Source of the DNA: Bacteroidales bacterium
GTDB lineage: Bacteria > Bacteroidota > Bacteroidia > Bacteroidales > VadinHA17
NCBI GenBank assembly: GCA_030596125.1
Contig: JAUVKT010000018.1
Location: 1-35,900, forward strand
Reading direction: 5' to 3'
Length of the DNA: 35,900 bases
Shown: positions 26,045 to 33,587 of the stretch, piece by piece
Layout: each line of letters opens with the position of its first letter
Position numbering within the stretch: position 1 is the stretch's first letter
Position numbers and translations under genes: made by a program
Notes under the pieces: generated by a model
Seen by the model: only the letters and a program-made list of their open reading frames with translations
What the model was told of the DNA's origin: nothing
The model's database searches: none

Positions 26045-26176
26045 AAATTTTTATTTGTAATGCTGATTCCTGCCTGCCAAAATAGTCAGAATAAAAAGAA
26101 TACCATAAATTTTAGGTTAATTACTCTGTCTCCGATTTGGGAATTCCGGACAGCAGACATGTTAAGTACTATTTGT

Positions 26177-26184
26177 TACCTTTG
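26177..26184 (+). promoter_or_regulatory. Candidate -7 box (TACCTTTG) for the Crp/Fnr gene
   Basis: TACCTTTG matches TAnnTTTG and ends 17 bp before the ATG, implying a very short leader. A TTTG at 26136-26139 is too far upstream for a standard -33. Confidence 0.4.
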
Positions 26185-26201
26185 TGTAAAAACAGACTGG
26201 T

Positions 26202-26891
26202 ATGATAGAAAATAACTGTGAATGTACGGAGTGCCAGTTCCGTAATGTAGCGTTTTCAACTCTTAAATCCGGACAGGTAAATGATCTCTGTACGTTCAGG
26301 AAAGAATTTTTATATCAGAAGGGAGGAATAATCCACAGGGAGGGAGATCCGATCAATGATTTTAAATACCTCAGGAGCGGCCTGGTAAAAGTTTTCAAGA
26401 GCACAAGCAATGGGTCGGAGCAGATAATTGCCATTACAAAACCTTTTGATTTTGTAAGTAATATCAGTATTTTCTCGGAGGATAGATATAAATATTCAGT
26501 ATCGGCTTTGGAGGAGTCTGAAGTCTGTAATATCAGGCTGGATTACATAAAAGAGCTTGTGGCGGGCAACGGCAAATTTGCACTTGAACTAATGACCAAA
26601 TTATCCAGGATAAGTGATAAAATTATACTACAGTCACTTGATATAAGAAAAAGAAACCTTATTGGCAGAGTGGCCTATATTTTACTCTATTTTTCCAGCG
26701 ATATATATAGTTCCAATGTTTTTGATCTGCCTGTTTCAAGGAAAGAGATAGCCGACTATATCAGTATGAGTACGGCCAATGTGATAAGAACATTGTCGGA
26801 TTTCAGAAAAGAAGGAATTATCAGACTTTATGGAAAAACAGTAGAGATTGTTGATATTGATAAACTTAAATTAATCTCCGCAAAGGGATAA
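26202..26891 (+). CDS. Crp/Fnr-family transcription regulator with N-terminal cysteine cluster
   Basis: 229 aa. A cyclic-nucleotide-binding-like beta-roll (about 30-130: YQKGGIIHREGDPINDFKYLRSGLVKVF) is followed by the dimer helix and a winged helix-turn-helix with VSRKEIADYISMSTANVIRTLSDFRKEGII (about 175-205). The N-terminus has C6, C8 and C11, then C30, and C109 falls in SEVCNI, the place of E. coli FNR Cys122. FNR uses three N-terminal cysteines plus Cys122 for a [4Fe-4S] cluster; here the spacing C8-x2-C11-x18-C30 is not the FNR spacing, so redox sensing is plausible but unproven. The M14 gene follows 75 bp downstream. The operator site is unknown. Confidence 0.87.
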   Translation: MIENNCECTECQFRNVAFSTLKSGQVNDLCTFRKEFLYQKGGIIHREGDPINDFKYLRSGLVKVFKSTSNGSEQIIAITKPFDFVSNISIFSEDRYKYSVSALEESEVCNIRLDYIKELVAGNGKFALELMTKLSRISDKIILQSLDIRKRNLIGRVAYILLYFSSDIYSSNVFDLPVSRKEIADYISMSTANVIRTLSDFRKEGIIRLYGKTVEIVDIDKLKLISAKG

Positions 26892-26966
26892 CATTATGTT
26901 ATTTCGAGTCCGGCTATTGACGGGAGAGAAATCTTTTCATTTCCGGTTATAATCAATCATATTAAA

Positions 26967-28892
26967 ATGAAAAAGAGTTGCTTATTAATTGCAGTGCTGT
27001 TGTTTTCAGCGGTCGTTATGTCTCAGAACTATAAAGAGCTGAATGTCAAAACATGGCCGGAATCAGATAATAATGATTCGCTGTATACTGTTGCCGGTTA
27101 CAGGCACGGTGTAAGCTTTTTCCCCCAGGTGAAACACAGCGATGTTGAGTATGAAACCGGCGACAGTCTCACTTTTGACAAGTATCATTCCTGTGAAGTG
27201 ATTGATAGCTGGCTTATTAAATGGGCGGCAAGGTATCCCGGAATAACCGAACTTTACCAGGTTGCAGAGAGTTTTGAAGGACGCCCGATCCTGCAGATGA
27301 CCATTACCAATAAGGAAATGGGTAAAGAGACCGATAAGCCTGCTGCATTTTTTGAGGGCAACAGGCATAGTGGTGAAATAACCTCTGCCGAGTCGGCATT
27401 ATGGCTGATTGATTATCTTCTTTCAGGCTATGGGAATGATCCGGAGATAACGGCTATTGTTGATGATATAACTATTTATGTAAGGCCTGTTAACAATCCT
27501 GATGGCCATAATCTTTATATTCATACAGCACAAAGCAACAGGAGTACCGTAAGGCCAACAGATAATGACCGGGATGGTTTACTGGATGAGGATGCATATG
27601 ACGATATCGATGGTGACGGCATTATTCTTTACATGAGATGGCCTGATATAGAAACCGGGAATGCAATCCCCGATCCGGAGGATCCGACAGGAAGAATTAT
27701 GAAAAGGGTGCCTGAAGGTGAAGGAACATACCGCTTAGAGTCGGAAGGATTGGATAATGATAACGACGGCCGTATTAACGAAGATGGGATAGGAGGGCTT
27801 GATCTGCACCGTAATTATCCTGAAAACTGGAGACCGGAAAGACATGTCGAAGCAACAGGCCGGGGTTTTACACAGTACGGAGCAGGAGAGTATCCTTTAA
27901 GTGAAACAGAAACCAGGTCGGTTGTAACATTTTTGCTTTCACATCCGAATATATATGTTGTTAATTCTATGGATACAAGCGTACCAATGCACCTTCGTCC
28001 GCCATCAACTTCACCTTCGGAGGAGAGAATGTACCCCGAAGACCTGGAGTGGTATAGGTATTTTGATGAGCTGGGGAAAAGTATTACAGGTTATGAAAGG
28101 GCAGGTGATGTTTACCAGGATTATGGCAAAGGCAATCCCCTGTTTGGTCATGGTCCGGATTTCGGATACTGGTATTACGGATCTATATGGTATGGCGATG
28201 AGTTGTGGAACGGAGCAAAATTTAAAAATTATGACGGAGATGATGATATTGACCAGATCGACATGTTAAGGTGGGACGATGAGGAGAATGACGGCGATGG
28301 TTTTATTGAATGGAAAGAGGCTGTTCACCCGGTGTATGGAAAAGTTGAGACAGGTGGGTTTCATCCTAAATTCTTTTCTCAGAATGCTCCGGCCAAACAT
28401 CTTCTGCCCTGGGCTAAAAACCAGGCTCTTTTTAATATTGAGATGGTGAAACACCTGCCACAGATTGAGTGGGATAATATAAGTGTTAAGAAGGAGAAAT
28501 CATATAAGAATGATTCAGTCGATTACAGGGTAACAGTAGTATTCGGGAACAGTGGTAAACTGCCAACCGCTCTTAAACAGGCACATCTTGTGAAGATTGT
28601 ACATGAAGACCAGGTAACGATCTCTTTCGACAAGTCCCTGGTACAAGGTGATACTCCCGCAATAAAGATACTTACCGAAGGAAGCAGACAAGGCAGAAGT
28701 TATAATAGACGAATGATGTCTCCGGAAGCTGCCTCATCGGTTACCCTTAAAGCAGGTTTTACAAATGGAGGAGAATCGACAGAGATAGAGTTTGATATTC
28801 GGGTATATGGAGAGCAGGAGATAAAGGGGAAAGCAAGTGTTTCATCTACAAGAGGTGGAGTGCTTAAAGCAAAGGAGTTTGTAGTTAAATAA
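26967..28892 (+). CDS. Secreted M14-family zinc carboxypeptidase with acidic Ca-binding-like loops
   Basis: 641 aa. A signal peptide (KKSCLLIAVLLFSAVVMSQ) suggests export. The zinc site is H134-S-G-E137 (GNRHSGEITSAES) with the third ligand H281 in GLDLHRNYPENW; VRPVNNPDGHN is the substrate-side arginine/asparagine region. The general-base glutamate is perhaps the E of YGDELWNG, a guess. Between the first and third ligands are Asp-rich loops resembling EF-hand/thrombospondin-3 calcium sites (DNDRDGLLDED, DIDGDGI, DNDNDGRINED); another pair lies later (YDGDDDIDQID, ENDGDGFIEW). The C-terminal 150 residues look like a beta-sandwich. It probably degrades peptides outside the cytoplasm, stabilised by calcium. 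Confidence 0.88.
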   Translation: MKKSCLLIAVLLFSAVVMSQNYKELNVKTWPESDNNDSLYTVAGYRHGVSFFPQVKHSDVEYETGDSLTFDKYHSCEVIDSWLIKWAARYPGITELYQVAESFEGRPILQMTITNKEMGKETDKPAAFFEGNRHSGEITSAESALWLIDYLLSGYGNDPEITAIVDDITIYVRPVNNPDGHNLYIHTAQSNRSTVRPTDNDRDGLLDEDAYDDIDGDGIILYMRWPDIETGNAIPDPEDPTGRIMKRVPEGEGTYRLESEGLDNDNDGRINEDGIGGLDLHRNYPENWRPERHVEATGRGFTQYGAGEYPLSETETRSVVTFLLSHPNIYVVNSMDTSVPMHLRPPSTSPSEERMYPEDLEWYRYFDELGKSITGYERAGDVYQDYGKGNPLFGHGPDFGYWYYGSIWYGDELWNGAKFKNYDGDDDIDQIDMLRWDDEENDGDGFIEWKEAVHPVYGKVETGGFHPKFFSQNAPAKHLLPWAKNQALFNIEMVKHLPQIEWDNISVKKEKSYKNDSVDYRVTVVFGNSGKLPTALKQAHLVKIVHEDQVTISFDKSLVQGDTPAIKILTEGSRQGRSYNRRMMSPEAASSVTLKAGFTNGGESTEIEFDIRVYGEQEIKGKASVSSTRGGVLKAKEFVVK

Positions 28893-28899
28893 ATGATTT

Positions 28900-28980
28900 C
28901 CCAACCCCGAAGGGGTGACAATATTAAAGAGATAAATTATAAAGATCCCAACCCTGAAGGGGTGATATTATTAAAGATTA
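28900..28980. repeat. Two copies of a 'CCCAACCCYGAAGGGGTGA' palindromic repeat
   Basis: Copies begin at 28900 and 28947, 47 bp apart. Each contains CCC(C/T)GAAGGGG, a short self-complementary core, followed by a(c/t)a-tattaaaga. They fill the 95-bp gap between the M14 and symporter genes and could form a tandem hairpin in the transcript. Confidence 0.8.
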
Positions 28981-28987
28981 AATTGAC

Positions 28988-30232
28988 ATGGCTGGTTCGG
29001 GAAAATATAGATTAACATTCTGGATATTCGGTGGGTTTTTCCTTGGAATAATTGTGGGGTCTTTGGTTGGTGAACCCTCAATACCCTGGGTCAAACCTCT
29101 TGCCAATATATTCCTCAGGCTGCTCAGGATGGCCATAATACCTCTTGTTATAACATCCATTGTAAGTGCAGTGATCCAGGTTGGTTCTGCGTATGGACTG
29201 GGCAGGATTGGTATGCGTACTTTTGGCTATTATATCAGTACCAGCCTGCTTGCAATTATTACCGGTCAAGTGCTGGTAAATATATTTAAGCCGGGTGTGG
29301 GCGCTAATATCGGACTCGAAGCTGCTCCCGAAAGCATTGAAGCCGTTGAGCGGGGTATTGGCGAAATCCTGCTGAACATTATTCCCGAAAATCCTTTCAG
29401 GGCTATGGCTGACGGAGATGTGCTGCCCGTAATATTTTTCTCGATACTTTTCGGTTATTTTATTACAAGGCTAAAAAAAGATCAAAGAAACCTGTTGGGA
29501 AATATTTTTGATGCCTCCTTTGAAGCGATGATGAAAATGACCACTTTTATTATCTGGTCAGCCCCCCTGGGCGTTTTTGGCATAATAACAGAGATAGTTG
29601 CAGAAACCGGTTTTTCTTCATTTCGTGCCCTTGGTTTCTATTTTGTAATTGTTCTGGCCGGCCTGGCCATACATATGCTTTTTACACTTCCAATGTTGGT
29701 GTGGGGACTTGGAAAAATCAGTCCGGTTAAACATTACAGGGGAATGATACCGGCACTTTTTACTGCTTTCTCAACCTGTTCAACTATTGTTACCCTGCCT
29801 CTTACAATGAAGGCAGCCACCGAAAATTCAGGGGCTTCAAAAAGAGCCGCCGGATTTGTGTTACCTATTGGCGCTACCATGAATATGGATGGAACGGCTC
29901 TTTATGAGTGTGTTGCGACTATATTTATTGCACAGGTGTATGGCTTTGATCTTTCGTTCACCGCCCAGGTAACAATAGCTATTACAGCGGTTCTTGCATC
30001 TATAGGGGCTGCCAGTATTCCTATGAGCGGAATGGTTATGATGTCGATTATTCTGAGTGCGGTTGGCCTGCCCCTTGAGGGTGTTGCAATTATACTGGCT
30101 GTCGACAGGATACTTGATATGTTCAGAACCACCGCAAATGTATTTAGTGATAGTTGTGGAGCAGTTATAATATCACGATTCGAGGAGATCAGTGAACAAA
30201 AAGGCAAATCAGAAAACAGAGAAATTATTTAA
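28988..30232 (+). CDS. Dicarboxylate/amino acid:cation symporter (DAACS family)
   Basis: 414 aa, a glutamate-transporter-fold protein with about eight helices and two re-entrant loops. Signatures: FSTCSTIVTLPLTMKAA (HP1, serine-rich), GATMNMDGTALYE (the NMDGT unwound helix 7) and SIPMSGMVMM (HP2). Helix 8 reads DRILDMFRTTANVFSD: relative to GltPh this keeps the Asp390/Asp394/Arg397/Asn401/Asp405 pattern, and the arginine argues for acidic amino acids or dicarboxylates rather than neutral ones. Uptake is driven by Na+ or H+. It lies between a peptidase gene and a TldD/TldE pair, which would suit peptide breakdown followed by glutamate/aspartate uptake, although that link is inference. Confidence 0.93.
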   Translation: MAGSGKYRLTFWIFGGFFLGIIVGSLVGEPSIPWVKPLANIFLRLLRMAIIPLVITSIVSAVIQVGSAYGLGRIGMRTFGYYISTSLLAIITGQVLVNIFKPGVGANIGLEAAPESIEAVERGIGEILLNIIPENPFRAMADGDVLPVIFFSILFGYFITRLKKDQRNLLGNIFDASFEAMMKMTTFIIWSAPLGVFGIITEIVAETGFSSFRALGFYFVIVLAGLAIHMLFTLPMLVWGLGKISPVKHYRGMIPALFTAFSTCSTIVTLPLTMKAATENSGASKRAAGFVLPIGATMNMDGTALYECVATIFIAQVYGFDLSFTAQVTIAITAVLASIGAASIPMSGMVMMSIILSAVGLPLEGVAIILAVDRILDMFRTTANVFSDSCGAVIISRFEEISEQKGKSENREII

Positions 30233-30251
30233 CAATAAAAAATCTTTAAGC

Positions 30252-31784
30252 ATGAAGAATGACCGATATTTTGTCAGAGATATTCCGCGACGGAAATTTC
30301 TGGAGATGAGTATGAAAGGAGGATTGTTAATGGCAACAACACCGGTTCTGCTTTCACAGTTGGTATCATGTAAATCCATGGGAGCTTCAGCTGCCGGTCT
30401 TGATATTGACAAGGCAACTCTCGATAAGGTAATTTTTACTGCTCTGGAAAAAGGTGGTGATTTTGCTGAAGTTTACCTCGAAAATCGTGTTTCAAGAAAC
30501 ATTGTGATGGAGGAATCAAAATTTAAAAGCGGTCTGTATGGCGTTAGTCAGGGTGCGGGAGTAAGGGTAATATCAGGTAATAAAACAGGTTATGCCTATA
30601 CTGATGATATTACAACGGAAAACCTGATGAGAGCAGCTAAAGTGGCCTCTTATGTGGCAAGGGAGGGTAAGAGTATAGCTCCTGTCAATATCAGCGATGC
30701 TGAGCGAGAGTCGTTTATTACCGTTGGTCAGCCACTGCAGGAGATTGCAGATCCCAAACGGATTGAGATTATGGAAAGGGCCGATCAGGCGGCAATGGGT
30801 TATGATGCCAGGATCAAAATGGCAATGATCGATTATTATGATGAGATAAGAGGTCGTGTGATTGCAAACTCGGAAGGTTTGTATCTGCGTGATGAATTGC
30901 CTCTTTTGTTCTTTATTGTTCAGACGATGAGTGAAGAAGGTAATGCCCGCCATCTTTCGAGGGAGAGACTGAGCAGGCATAGCGGGTTTGAAATGTTTGA
31001 TGAGGTAACACCAGAAGAGGTGGCTGAAAAAGCTGCCAGGGAAGCTGTTGCAATGCTTGATGCAGAGGATGCGCCGGCAGGAATAATGGATGTAGTTATG
31101 CAGAACGGATGGGGCGGAGTGCTTGTGCATGAGGCAGTCGGACATCCGCTTGAGGCTGATAATATTGCCAAGGGAATAGGAGCATTTACTGGTAAGGTGG
31201 GACAGAAAGTTGCAAGCGACCTGTTTACTATGGTTGATGACGGGTCTATTCCAAATGCAAGAGGTACAATAAATTATGATGACGAAGGAACACAGGCAAA
31301 ACGTAATGTGTTAATAGAGAAAGGTGTTCTGAAGGGCTATATGACCGATATTCTGAGTGCCAGACAGCTTGGTCTGGAACGGACAGGAAACGGAAGGCGG
31401 GAGTCATTCAGGTATATACCGATACCGAGAATGACAAATACTTTTATTGATCAGGGAGAGTCTGATCCTGAAGAGATCCTTTTATCTACCAGGAAAGGTA
31501 TTTATGTGCAGAGCCTGAGCGGTGGGAGCGTAAATCCTGTTACGGGTCAGTTCAATTTTACCTGCCGTGAGGCTTATATGATCGAAAAAGGTAAAAAGAC
31601 CAAACCTATAAAAGGAGCTACTCTTATCGGCTCATGTCTTGAGGTAATATCAAATATTGATGCTGTAGGTAATGATCTTGAGTTTGGTCCGGGTATCTGT
31701 GGTAAAGGCCAGATGGCAGAGGTAGATGCCGGTCAGCCGACAGTAAGGATAAGAGGAATTAATGTAGGTGGTAGCAGGGGATAA
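30252..31784 (+). CDS. tldD: TldD-family metalloprotease with Tat/lipobox signal (pair 2)
   Basis: About 510 aa from M21 of the track ORF (30252); the earlier ATG at 30192 lies inside the symporter gene. The start gives IPRRKFLEMSMKGGLLMATTP, a twin-arginine signal, then LSQLVSC, a good lipobox, so an exported lipoprotein is likely. The zinc motif HEAVGHPLEADN places H293, E294 and H297. NGRRESFRYIPIPRM and GPGICGKGQMAEVDAGQP are the expected C-terminal signatures. It is clearly a paralogue of the TldD at 3542 but divergent along its length, so it is not a recent duplicate. Its partner gene follows after 25 bp. Confidence 0.92.
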   Translation: MKNDRYFVRDIPRRKFLEMSMKGGLLMATTPVLLSQLVSCKSMGASAAGLDIDKATLDKVIFTALEKGGDFAEVYLENRVSRNIVMEESKFKSGLYGVSQGAGVRVISGNKTGYAYTDDITTENLMRAAKVASYVAREGKSIAPVNISDAERESFITVGQPLQEIADPKRIEIMERADQAAMGYDARIKMAMIDYYDEIRGRVIANSEGLYLRDELPLLFFIVQTMSEEGNARHLSRERLSRHSGFEMFDEVTPEEVAEKAAREAVAMLDAEDAPAGIMDVVMQNGWGGVLVHEAVGHPLEADNIAKGIGAFTGKVGQKVASDLFTMVDDGSIPNARGTINYDDEGTQAKRNVLIEKGVLKGYMTDILSARQLGLERTGNGRRESFRYIPIPRMTNTFIDQGESDPEEILLSTRKGIYVQSLSGGSVNPVTGQFNFTCREAYMIEKGKKTKPIKGATLIGSCLEVISNIDAVGNDLEFGPGICGKGQMAEVDAGQPTVRIRGINVGGSRG

Positions 31785-31809
31785 TGTATAACGAACAAAT
31801 CAGGAAATA

Positions 31810-33144
31810 ATGAATTATAAAAATCTAACAGATAAATTGGTTAAAAAGTGCCTGCAAAATGGAGCCGATGAGGCTGAAGTTTACCTGCAGACAACCAGGA
31901 ACCTGAGCATACAGATACTTAACGGCGAAATAGAAACTATTAAGGAGGCCTCTTCCCATGGAGTTGGATTCAGGGTCTATGTAGATGGCAGAATGGGATT
32001 CAGCCATTGTAATGACTTTGGTAACAGGTCGCTTGAAGAGACACTGAAAAAAGCAATAGCCTTTGCACGCCTGACTACTCCCGATGAAAATAATATTCTG
32101 ACAGCCAATCACGGTGTAACAAACATAGAAGGGCTTTATGATCCGGAGATTGCAACCATCGCTATGGAGAAAAAGATTGATATGGCTATGGAGCTTGAAA
32201 AGCTGGCAATGACCGATCCGCGTATCACAAAAAGCTCGGGATCGGGTTTTGGTGAGTCTGAAGCGGAGATCTATATCTCCAACTCGCAGGGGATTTCAAA
32301 GAGTTATAAATCATCAGGATGCTCAATTGGAGTAAGTGTAGTTGCCGAAAAGGGCGAACAGAAGAATACAGGAGGTGAATACTGTTCCCGCAGGTTTTTT
32401 TCTGATCTTAAACCGTTGGAAGAGGTTGCGGCCAAGGCATCCCGGGAAGCATGGGAGCTGCTCGACCCCAAAATGATAAAGACACAAAAAGCAGCCGTAA
32501 TATTTGGTCCGGATGTGGCAAGGTCCCTTCTTGGAGGTGTTATCGCTGCCGTTAACGGAGAGCGGGTTCTTCAGGGAGCAAGCTTTCTTAAAGACTCTAT
32601 GGATAAACAATTTGCCTCAACTCTTCTAACCATAATTGATGACGGAACCAAAGCTAAAGGATTGAGTAGTAGCCCATTCGACGGAGAAGGTGTCCCTACC
32701 CAAAAACGTACACTGGTGGAAAAAGGAGTGCTTAAAGGATTTATTTATAATGTAGCATCAGCAGGGAGGGCGGGGACAGAGAGTACAGGTAATGGTAGCA
32801 GGGGTGGTTTTACAAGACTGCCAGGGATAGGCACTCATAATATTTCTGTTGAGCCGGGCAGGCACTCGCGAAATGAGATTATTGCAGGTACGTCGCGCGG
32901 ACTGCTTCTTAAAGTAGTGACGGGATATGGAATAAACCCTGTTAATGGTAATTTCAGCGGCGGAGCTACCGGGTTCTGGATCGAAAAGGGAGAAATTGTT
33001 CATCCGGTAAAAGGAGTAACCATTGCCGGCAGTGCCGATGATATCCTTAATAATATAGATATGATGGGGAACGATCTCGATCGTAACCGGACATTTGCAG
33101 CACCTACCTTCAGGGTTTCTGAAATGCAGATAGGGGGGAGGTAG
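31810..33144 (+). CDS. pmbA: TldE/PmbA-family partner protein (pair 2)
   Basis: 444 aa, TldE/PmbA fold (NLSIQILNGEIETIKEASSHG, SGSGFGESEAEIYISNSQG, GFWIEKGEIVHPVKGVTIAG). It lacks HExxxH, as expected for the non-catalytic subunit. No Tat motif or signal peptide at MNYKNLTDKLVKKCLQNG, again unlike its TldD neighbour. A 25-bp gap suggests translational and complex partnership with the upstream TldD. Downstream there is no terminator of note, only a repeat-filled spacer. Confidence 0.9.
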   Translation: MNYKNLTDKLVKKCLQNGADEAEVYLQTTRNLSIQILNGEIETIKEASSHGVGFRVYVDGRMGFSHCNDFGNRSLEETLKKAIAFARLTTPDENNILTANHGVTNIEGLYDPEIATIAMEKKIDMAMELEKLAMTDPRITKSSGSGFGESEAEIYISNSQGISKSYKSSGCSIGVSVVAEKGEQKNTGGEYCSRRFFSDLKPLEEVAAKASREAWELLDPKMIKTQKAAVIFGPDVARSLLGGVIAAVNGERVLQGASFLKDSMDKQFASTLLTIIDDGTKAKGLSSSPFDGEGVPTQKRTLVEKGVLKGFIYNVASAGRAGTESTGNGSRGGFTRLPGIGTHNISVEPGRHSRNEIIAGTSRGLLLKVVTGYGINPVNGNFSGGATGFWIEKGEIVHPVKGVTIAGSADDILNNIDMMGNDLDRNRTFAAPTFRVSEMQIGGR

Positions 33145-33216
33145 GAAGTATGGAGTATGGAGTAGGAAGAAAAGAGAGAGGCTAAAGGCGTAGGGCGTAA
33201 GGCATAGGTACCGGGC

Positions 33217-33276
33217 GGTAAATAGTAAGGAGTAAGAATATGACAAATGGCAAATGTCAGAGGTCAAATGTTTTTA
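33217..33276 (+). repeat. Direct repeat copy 1 flanking the DUF1566-like gene
   Basis: Begins ggtaaatagtaaggagtaag and ends with ggtcaaatgttttta. It matches 35320-35375 with a few differences; copy 1 has an extra 'acaaatg' insertion. Together the copies bracket the gene at 33588-35297. Confidence 0.85.
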
Positions 33277-33534
33277 GATGACACTCCCTACTTTTCTCCC
33301 TCTTGCGATAACAATTTCCAGATTAAGGGCAATATCAGGAAACCCAATAAATAGATTGTCATTGCGAACCACCCGGCATTTGCCGGATGGTGAAGTAATC
33401 CATTGAGCCATCCTCTTCACTTAATTATGGCATTAAATAGCAAGTAATATAAAAGTTGGGTAAGTGGGGACAATTACTTAAATTTGGTATTGCGATAAAG
33501 AAGATGATACTAATCATAAAAAAGTAGTATTCAC

Positions 33535-33562
33535 GTAAAGACGCAATGCATTGCGTCTCAAC
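33535..33562 (+). repeat. 28-bp repeat containing an 18-bp perfect palindrome (copy 1)
   Basis: It contains the perfect palindrome GACGCAATGCATTGCGTC (33540-33557). With its flanking bases it is the exact reverse complement of 35544-35571. The track's ATG at 33546 lies inside it, which argues that start is spurious. Confidence 0.9.
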
Positions 33563-33587
33563 ATTTATTATCATTCAAATAAAAATC

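Larger units (their letters stand above)
33145..33587. repeat. Repeat-rich spacer before the DUF1566-like gene
   Basis: No gene seen. In order: 'ggcgtagggcgtaaggcat' low-complexity units (about 33187-33205); direct repeat copy 1 (33217-33276); an imperfect copy of the dispersed 'cattgcga...gaagtaatcc' word around the hairpin CCGGCA-TT-TGCCGG (33373-33386); and a 28-bp palindromic repeat (33535-33562). The same kinds of module reappear in the spacer after the gene at 33588-35297. Confidence 0.7.

Noticed and set aside
30573-31145. 190-aa minus-strand ORF
   Set aside because: Antisense shadow of the second tldD; rich in His/Cys/Ile as expected from reversed codons.
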